From Dehalococcoidia bacterium UBA6627 (GTDB lineage Bacteria; Chloroflexota; Dehalococcoidia; UBA2979): DNA of 11,185 nt. The translations under genes were made by a program, and so were the position numbers. Positions within the stretch are counted from its first letter, which is position 1. Each line of letters starts with the position of its first letter. Positions 7,513 through 11,185 of the stretch are shown here, one piece after another. The stretch lies in contig DKLZ01000001.1 of the NCBI GenBank assembly GCA_002455955.1, positions 1-11,185 on the forward strand. Reading direction: 5' to 3'. The notes under the pieces are model-generated. The model did no database searches, was not told where the DNA came from, and saw nothing but the letters and a program-made list of their open reading frames with translations.

Positions 7513-7762
7513 CGTAGGTAACTCCTAGTTTCGATGAGGGTGAATGCTGTTGTCAGACAGTTTACGAATCACTGAATCGACGTAATAGAGGGTGTTGTCT
7601 GTAAAGCAAATGGTCAAAGCGTTAATCCGGATTGTCTCAGGTTTGATCAAAACGATCATTTTCCGATAGACCTCTTCAAGCTTTGACATGATTTATACGT
7701 AAATAAGGGAAGCAAGCAATCAGTTAGCCAGTACGATGGTTCATGAGGACAGAGGAATCGCA
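7513..7762. promoter_or_regulatory. Divergent intergenic region between ftn and nfo
   Basis: Non-coding, 250 bases, with the starts of ftn (minus) and nfo (plus) at its two ends, so promoters for both are expected here. It holds two perfect 10-base palindromes, AATCCGGATT (7624-7633) and TTTGATCAAA (7642-7651), eight bases apart, and a TTGACA at 7683-7688 that lacks a well-spaced -10. No recognised metal-regulator box, RNA gene or supported ORF was found. Confidence 0.5.
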
Positions 7763-8650
7763 ATGTCAGAATTTGTCGCAGGAGCTCATGTATCGTCGTC
7801 AGGAGGCATCTTTACAGCTATTGAAAACGGCGAAAAGATTGAAGCTGAGGCCATACAGATATTTGCCAGTTCACCACAGACTTGGCGCCAGACAAATCAC
7901 AAACCAGACGCGATCGCTAAGTTCCGTGATCTCCATACCCGTTCAGCGATTACCGATGTATGGATTCACAACATCTACCTGGCAAATCTCGCAACGGAGG
8001 ATCCTGAGCACCTTAATAAATCCATTGATTCTGTGCAGTTTGCTCTCCGCATTGCAGAGATGATTGATGCCAAGGGAGTTGTCTTACATACCGGATCACA
8101 CAAGGGGAGAGGTATGGAAGCGGTGATCGATCAAGTATCCGATGCGTTGGTAACGATCATTGAAAACTCGCCCGGGAAGGCAATTTTGGCACTTGAAGAT
8201 ATGGCAGGTCAGGGAGGGCAGATAGGGAAAGATTTTGGCGAATTAGGTGCGTTATTAAATCGCGTTCAATCGGAACGACTTCAAGTCTGCCTTGATACGT
8301 GCCACGCATTTGCTGCTGGATATGACATAAGTAGCTCCGACGGGATCAACGTTGCAATGACCGAGTTTGATCGAGTTATTGGGCTCGAATATCTCGCTGT
8401 CGTGCACGCTAACGACTCGAAAGTAGAGTGCGGTGGCCTTCGTGACCGACACGAAAACCTTGGTGAAGGTCACATAGGTAGCGATGGTTTCGAAGCAATA
8501 ACGGCACATTCGGCCTTTCAAGGGAAGACATTTCTACTCGAGGTCCCTGGTTTTAAGGACGCTGAAGGGAAAGCCAACGGACCTGATCTGGAGAATATTC
8601 GGAGATTACGTGCGTTACGGTCTGGATTGCCAATCTCAGCAGACGCTTAG
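7763..8650 (+). CDS. nfo: Endonuclease IV (AP endonuclease, Nfo family)
   Basis: Cleaves DNA 5' of abasic sites and removes 3' blocking groups in base-excision repair, using three zinc ions in a TIM barrel. ATG 7763 is chosen because AGAGGA (7751-7756) lies six bases upstream and the protein then begins MSEFVAGAHVSSSGG, the normal N-terminus. An in-frame ATG at 7736 would add nine atypical residues. With 295 residues it is of usual length. All nine metal ligands can be placed by comparison with the E. coli enzyme: H69, H109, E145, D178, H181, H215, D228, H230 and E260. The signature stretches are LHTGSHKGRG, ALEDMAGQGGQ, CLDTCHAFAAGYD, VHANDSK and DRHENLGEGHIG. The usual HPGSH proline is a threonine here (HTGSH), a mild variation. 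Convergent with the 103-residue gene, 11 bases away. Confidence 0.95.
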   Translation: MSEFVAGAHVSSSGGIFTAIENGEKIEAEAIQIFASSPQTWRQTNHKPDAIAKFRDLHTRSAITDVWIHNIYLANLATEDPEHLNKSIDSVQFALRIAEMIDAKGVVLHTGSHKGRGMEAVIDQVSDALVTIIENSPGKAILALEDMAGQGGQIGKDFGELGALLNRVQSERLQVCLDTCHAFAAGYDISSSDGINVAMTEFDRVIGLEYLAVVHANDSKVECGGLRDRHENLGEGHIGSDGFEAITAHSAFQGKTFLLEVPGFKDAEGKANGPDLENIRRLRALRSGLPISADA

Positions 8651-8661
8651 AGAGAGCTCTT

Positions 8662-8973
8662 CTAGGAGCGAATGATTCGAGGTCGACCAGCCATCGCAAA
8701 GAACTCGTCTTCCCAGTGAAGGATCTCCGCAATTAGGTATGGGGTGACAGCTCCGTCTTTCATCGGAACACCGTCTTCCTCAAGCAAAGGTACCAGCTTC
8801 ATTACCATGGATTGGTGATCGAGCTCTTGGTCACCGCTTTCATCACGGATCTTCACTTCGAATTCCATGATTAAGTCCACGAGTTCGGAAGGTACAAACC
8901 CGCCGAGATCTTCGCTTACCATCTCAGCGATCCAGTCGGCACCTTCCTGAGCAATGTTTTTGTCGAGCGTCAC
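8662..8973 (-). CDS. Acidic helical protein of unknown function, 103 residues
   Basis: I do not recognise a family. GTG 8973 is preceded on the minus strand by a strong GGAGGT about eight bases away (complement of 8982-8987), which supports the gene and the start. The protein is acidic and appears almost wholly helical, with two likely modules: DWIAEMVSEDLGGFVPSELV (13-32) and the C-terminal TPYLIAEILHWEDEFFAMAG (77-96), ending in a basic RPRIIRS tail. There are no cysteines, signal peptide or membrane segment. It follows thyX on the same strand after 76 bases and may be co-transcribed. A functional link to thymidylate synthesis is not shown. Its sharp tryptophan/acidic C-terminal motif looks like a conserved element. 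Confidence 0.75.
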   Translation of the reverse strand: MTLDKNIAQEGADWIAEMVSEDLGGFVPSELVDLIMEFEVKIRDESGDQELDHQSMVMKLVPLLEEDGVPMKDGAVTPYLIAEILHWEDEFFAMAGRPRIIRS

Positions 8974-9049
8974 GTTTGCAAACCTCCGAGATACTTTTCG
9001 ATGCTACCGACGAGAGCATGAGTTAACAACGGAATGTGCCCAGAGCGTC

Positions 9050-9994
9050 TTAACCACGTCCAAGGCCGTTCATCATTTCGCGCCATTCTGCAGCTGAAAT
9101 TCCGCTGCCTTCACGTGCAACCTGTTCTCCGGCCAGCATTCGTTGCACGACCACGAGTTGTTTTTCAGAAAGTTGGATACCACCGAGTCGGTAGTTCTTA
9201 AAGGCCTCTGTCGCGATTGGAACCCAGCGTTGCATTACCTCTTCAATAATCACGTCTGCATAGACCTTGATTTCGTGTTGTGCATGAGTATCAGCACGTA
9301 GTCGCAGGAAATGCATCAGATTATGCAGGTCGGTCTTCCAGTACCACTGTGTATAAAAGCTGAGCGGTAGATTCATTCGTGCTAACTCGCGCGCGAGGCC
9401 ATCTCGATTGTCATCAACCGCCCTACCATCTGGCGATTCGTTCAGCATTTCTTCGTAATGTGCGTACGCGCGTAAAGCATCTTCACGCAACAGTTCTAGC
9501 ACGTGGTTTGATTCGGTCTCGCCGAGTAACTCTCCCCGACCTTGGCGATTGGTCTTTGATTGTGATCGAAGCTGGTCCCGTTCAGGAACGTAAAATTCGT
9601 TGTCGAGGATTGAGTATCTTGCTGAGTATTCATTGACGTTGGCTGTACGGTGCCTGATCCATTGTCGAGCGACGAAGATTGGGAGTTTTACGTGGAGCTT
9701 GATCTCGCACATTTCAAACGGTGAGGTATGCCAATTTCTCATCAGATAGTTGATGAGTCCTTCGTCATCTCGCGAACGACGCGTCCCACGACCGTAGGAG
9801 GTACGCGCGGCTTGGACGATAGCTGAATCGTTACCCATGTAATCGATCACGCGGATGAATCCATGATCGAGCACTGGTAAGGCCTCGTATAAGATCTTCT
9901 CCAGATTCACCACAGTCGGGCGTAGCGTCTCATGTGATTCGCTGCGAAGTTCCTCGATCTCGGCTTTCTGATCAGGAGTGAGCGAGTTGGTCAC
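9050..9994 (-). CDS. thyX: Flavin-dependent thymidylate synthase
   Basis: Makes dTMP from dUMP with methylene-tetrahydrofolate as carbon donor and FAD/NADPH as reductant, replacing ThyA. The signature RHRx7S is intact: R114-H-R116 followed by S124 (RHRTANVNEYS). Other family stretches are SAIVQAARTSYGRGT (57-71), the HTSPFEMCEIKLHVKLPIFVARQWI region (89-113), YTQWYWKTDLHNLMHFL (214-230) and the RLRAD that follows. The 314 residues fit the longer bacterial form with an extra N-terminal helix. Start is GTG 9994, with GAGG (complement of 10000-10003) five bases upstream; no longer in-frame ATG with a ribosome-binding site is apparent. Upstream lie a hairpin and a five-codon mini-ORF (separate entry). 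After it comes the 103-residue gene on the same strand. Confidence 0.96.
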   Translation of the reverse strand: MTNSLTPDQKAEIEELRSESHETLRPTVVNLEKILYEALPVLDHGFIRVIDYMGNDSAIVQAARTSYGRGTRRSRDDEGLINYLMRNWHTSPFEMCEIKLHVKLPIFVARQWIRHRTANVNEYSARYSILDNEFYVPERDQLRSQSKTNRQGRGELLGETESNHVLELLREDALRAYAHYEEMLNESPDGRAVDDNRDGLARELARMNLPLSFYTQWYWKTDLHNLMHFLRLRADTHAQHEIKVYADVIIEEVMQRWVPIATEAFKNYRLGGIQLSEKQLVVVQRMLAGEQVAREGSGISAAEWREMMNGLGRG

Positions 9995-10105
9995 TTCAAC
10001 CTCGGCATTGTTCTCATCTCACACTTGGTCTCGCAGGACATTTGTCCGAGGGAACCAAGTTCAACTCGTGGACTGGAAGAGAATAGCGGTCTGTTGTGTG
10101 TGCGT
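9995..10105 (-). promoter_or_regulatory. thyX leader with 38-base hairpin and mini-ORF
   Basis: Within 10023-10060 the arms ACTTGGT and ACCAAGT (7 pairs), CTC/GAG (3) and GGAC/GTCC (4) nest around an ATTT apex, with one three-base bulge on each side: 14 pairs in all. It starts 28 bases before the thyX GTG on the minus strand. There is no downstream T-run, so it is not an ordinary terminator for the gene at 10106-10381. Between hairpin and thyX, a five-codon ORF (ATG at 10008, MPRLK) contains the thyX Shine-Dalgarno, and its TGA overlaps the thyX GTG. Possible roles are a leader controlling translation, a transcript-end stabiliser, or chance. It does not match a riboswitch class I know. Confidence 0.45.
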
Positions 10106-10381
10106 CTAAGTAGATGTCGTGTTGGTTTCCGAAGCGGGTGCTGATTGTTTGTCAGCTTTTGCGCGCTGAGATGCTAAACGTTCGTTCGGTTCCCATAGCT
10201 GGCAAGAGGTCTCAATGTTCTCTAGGAAGGGGCCGATGCAATCATGCCCGTCCCTTACGATGTGCGTACAGAGCATCAGAAATGGGTCTTCAGTTCGCTT
10301 TGTATCTAGAGTACGCCTAAGCCAGAGGCAGTCGACAGCTAACCGCTTCGGGAACGTTTCTTGACCCATGGCTTTTATCAT
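10106..10381 (-). CDS. Possible small cysteine-rich protein, 91 residues
   Basis: Not recognised. The reading is favoured over the opposite strand because the protein looks natural. It has four cysteines (C18, C38, C48, C60) with H40 and H46, a compact core (CLWLRRTLD, EDPFLMLCTHIVRDGHDC, GPFLENIETSC) and a disordered Ser/Thr/Ala/Lys tail (SAPASETNTTST). The Cys/His set could bind zinc or an iron-sulphur cluster, which is only inference. Neither ATG 10381 nor the internal ATG 10369 has a Shine-Dalgarno, unlike almost all neighbours, so the start is uncertain and the mRNA may be leaderless. It lies 111 bases upstream of thyX on the same strand, with the thyX hairpin in between. It could be a spurious frame. 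Confidence 0.5.
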   Translation of the reverse strand: MIKAMGQETFPKRLAVDCLWLRRTLDTKRTEDPFLMLCTHIVRDGHDCIGPFLENIETSCQLWEPNERLASQRAKADKQSAPASETNTTST

Positions 10382-10410
10382 AAATGTCTAGATCACTCGC
10401 GGCGAGGCTT

Positions 10411-10478
10411 ATTGGTTAATCTTTGTATAGTTCTGATTGGTAAATCTGTTAGATATAGAATCTCGAATATTAATCAAT
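10411..10478. repeat. Three ATTGGTTAAT-like short repeats in AT-rich spacer
   Basis: ATTGGTTAATCT (10411-10422) and ATTGGTAAATCT (10436-10447) are direct copies with one mismatch, 25 bases apart. A third, inverted copy, ATTAATCAAT (10469-10478), differs from the first by one base over ten. They lie in the AT-rich 236-base gap (10382-10617) between the 91- and 134-residue genes, which are transcribed away from each other, so they could be regulator binding sites. AT-rich DNA makes chance similarity likely. Nothing else was identified in that gap. Confidence 0.3.
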
Positions 10479-10617
10479 ACTCGTTACGTCAGGCAGTTTT
10501 AAATTTCGTCTTGTATTTATTCCGGTAACAGATATCCATTTCCGACCTTGGCTGCTATGTCTATCCATCTAGGATACCCTTCTCGATCGACGATCATGGT
10601 CTAGGTACGATGGTCAA

Positions 10618-11022
10618 ATGCACCTATTTGTTGATTCGATTCAATGTTCTGGCGAGGTTACTGAACGTTCCGAATTATTGAATGGAACGATTCAACTTTC
10701 GCTTGATGGAGAGTTCTGTTTCTTCGAAGATCATTGGACGGTGGAAATCGTGATCGCATGGAATCTCGGACGTGTGGGTATAGTCGATATCAGTGAAGGA
10801 GAGTTGGTTATCGAATGCGCTCAGCAAGAGCTAATTGCGATTATTGACAGTGGTTCTGTTGAAGTTGATCCCGATGGAGGACAAGTCGAGGTCTCTGCGA
10901 TATTTAAGATCGACGATTTCACTGGACTGGATTTGGCTCGCGGTTCTTTAGTTGGGATGCATCTAATAATTGGCGCAGAGCGTTGGCAGGGTGAGATATC
11001 TGGTAAGGACCACAGGGCTTAG
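10618..11022 (+). CDS. Hypothetical acidic, beta-rich protein, 134 residues
   Basis: No family recognised. The frame starts at ATG 10618 with only a weak upstream signal (GATGG, four bases before). No other in-frame start close by is better. The sequence alternates hydrophobic and acidic residues in beta-strand fashion: GTIQLSLDGEFCFFEDHW (23-40), TVEIVIAWNLGRVGIVDI (41-58), GELVIECAQQELIAIID (61-77), then VEVDPDGGQVEVSAIFKIDD (81-100) and LVGMHLIIGAERWQGEI (111-127). Cysteines occur at 10, 34 and 67. There is no signal peptide or membrane helix. It would form a small soluble beta-barrel or sandwich. Its TAG overlaps the stop of the facing fabF gene. The upstream spacer is unusually AT-rich. 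Probably a real gene, function unknown. Confidence 0.65.
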   Translation: MHLFVDSIQCSGEVTERSELLNGTIQLSLDGEFCFFEDHWTVEIVIAWNLGRVGIVDISEGELVIECAQQELIAIIDSGSVEVDPDGGQVEVSAIFKIDDFTGLDLARGSLVGMHLIIGAERWQGEISGKDHRA

Positions 11023-11185
11023 TTTTTGTAGCGTGAGAAAATGACGGTAGCGTTCTGACCACCAAGCCCAAATGAATTAGACATAACGACGTTGAGCTCA
11101 GCCGAACGTGCTTTGTTTGGCGTGATGTCGAGGTCACAATCGGGATCGGACGTTTCGTAATTGATCGTCGGCGGGATGCTGCTAT
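11019..11185 (-). CDS. fabF: Beta-ketoacyl-ACP synthase II, C-terminal 54 residues (start lies right of window)
   Basis: The condensing enzyme that elongates acyl-ACP with malonyl-ACP in fatty-acid synthesis. Only the C-terminus is present: IPPTINYETSDPDCDLDITP, then NKARSAELNVVMSNSFGLGG and QNATVIFSRYKN before TAA (complement of 11019-11021). The PPTIN...DCDLD and NSFGxGGxNA stretches are diagnostic of FabF-type synthases. The catalytic Cys and both His residues lie outside the window. The related FabB or a polyketide ketosynthase remains possible, but the wording of the tail favours FabF. Its stop codon overlaps the stop of the 134-residue gene on the plus strand. Confidence 0.9.
   Translation of the reverse strand, partial: SSIPPTINYETSDPDCDLDITPNKARSAELNVVMSNSFGLGGQNATVIFSRYKN

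Noticed and set aside
7683..7705. TTGACA as the nfo promoter
   Set aside because: The only TATA-like hexamers downstream are 5-11 bases away, too close for a -10 element.
10023..10060. Hairpin as tRNA or factor-independent terminator
   Set aside because: Too short for a tRNA and has no T-run on either side.
10114..10320. Plus-strand open frame of 68 residues opposite the 91-residue gene
   Set aside because: Arg/Cys/Leu-rich without ribosome-binding site; the minus-strand frame gives a more natural protein.
10919..11137. Minus-strand open frame of 72 residues at the right end
   Set aside because: Different phase from the true fabF tail, which gives NSFGLGG and ends at 11019.

Overview
The window is bacterial, of moderate GC and densely coded, with Shine-Dalgarno-led ATG and GTG starts (one clear exception). 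Nothing in it fixes the lineage. The mix of family III CoA-transferase, oxalyl-CoA decarboxylase, mesaconyl-CoA hydratase, methylsuccinyl-CoA dehydrogenase and ThyX fits a free-living, probably aerobic heterotroph such as an actinobacterium or a Chloroflexota-type organism; this is inference only. No tRNA, rRNA, insertion sequence, CRISPR array or phage gene was seen.

Left part (1-2476): the 3' part of an oxalyl-CoA decarboxylase gene, then a family III CoA-transferase resembling formyl-CoA:oxalate CoA-transferase. Together they would make an oxalate (or related short 2-oxo/2-hydroxy acid) CoA-activation and decarboxylation pair. A small cysteine-containing gene of unknown function (2477-2707) faces them from the minus strand and separates them from the next operon.

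Central operon (2974-6964, plus strand): mesaconyl-CoA hydratase, (2S)-methylsuccinyl-CoA dehydrogenase and a family VIII esterase / class C beta-lactamase-like serine hydrolase, with gaps of 38 and 23 bases. The first two enzymes catalyse consecutive steps, methylsuccinyl-CoA to mesaconyl-CoA to beta-methylmalyl-CoA, which are the late steps of the ethylmalonyl-CoA pathway of acetyl-CoA assimilation. The crotonyl-CoA carboxylase/reductase, the mutases and the beta-methylmalyl-CoA lyase are not in the window. The lyase would release glyoxylate, a possible metabolic link to the oxalyl-CoA genes to the left.

Right part (6991-11185): a ferritin gene (minus) diverges from an endonuclease IV gene (plus) across a 250-base region with two perfect 10-base palindromes. 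Next comes a minus-strand group: a four-cysteine small protein, thyX (flavin-dependent thymidylate synthase) and an acidic 103-residue protein. thyX is preceded by a 38-base hairpin and a five-codon mini-ORF whose stop overlaps the thyX GTG. An AT-rich spacer with ATTGGTTAAT-type repeats leads to a 134-residue orphan protein, whose stop codon overlaps that of a convergent beta-ketoacyl-ACP synthase II (fabF) gene running off the right edge.

Most of the window is ordinary metabolic chromosome. The most interesting items are the mch-mcd-hydrolase operon beside oxalyl-CoA genes, the structured thyX leader, and four small genes without recognisable families.
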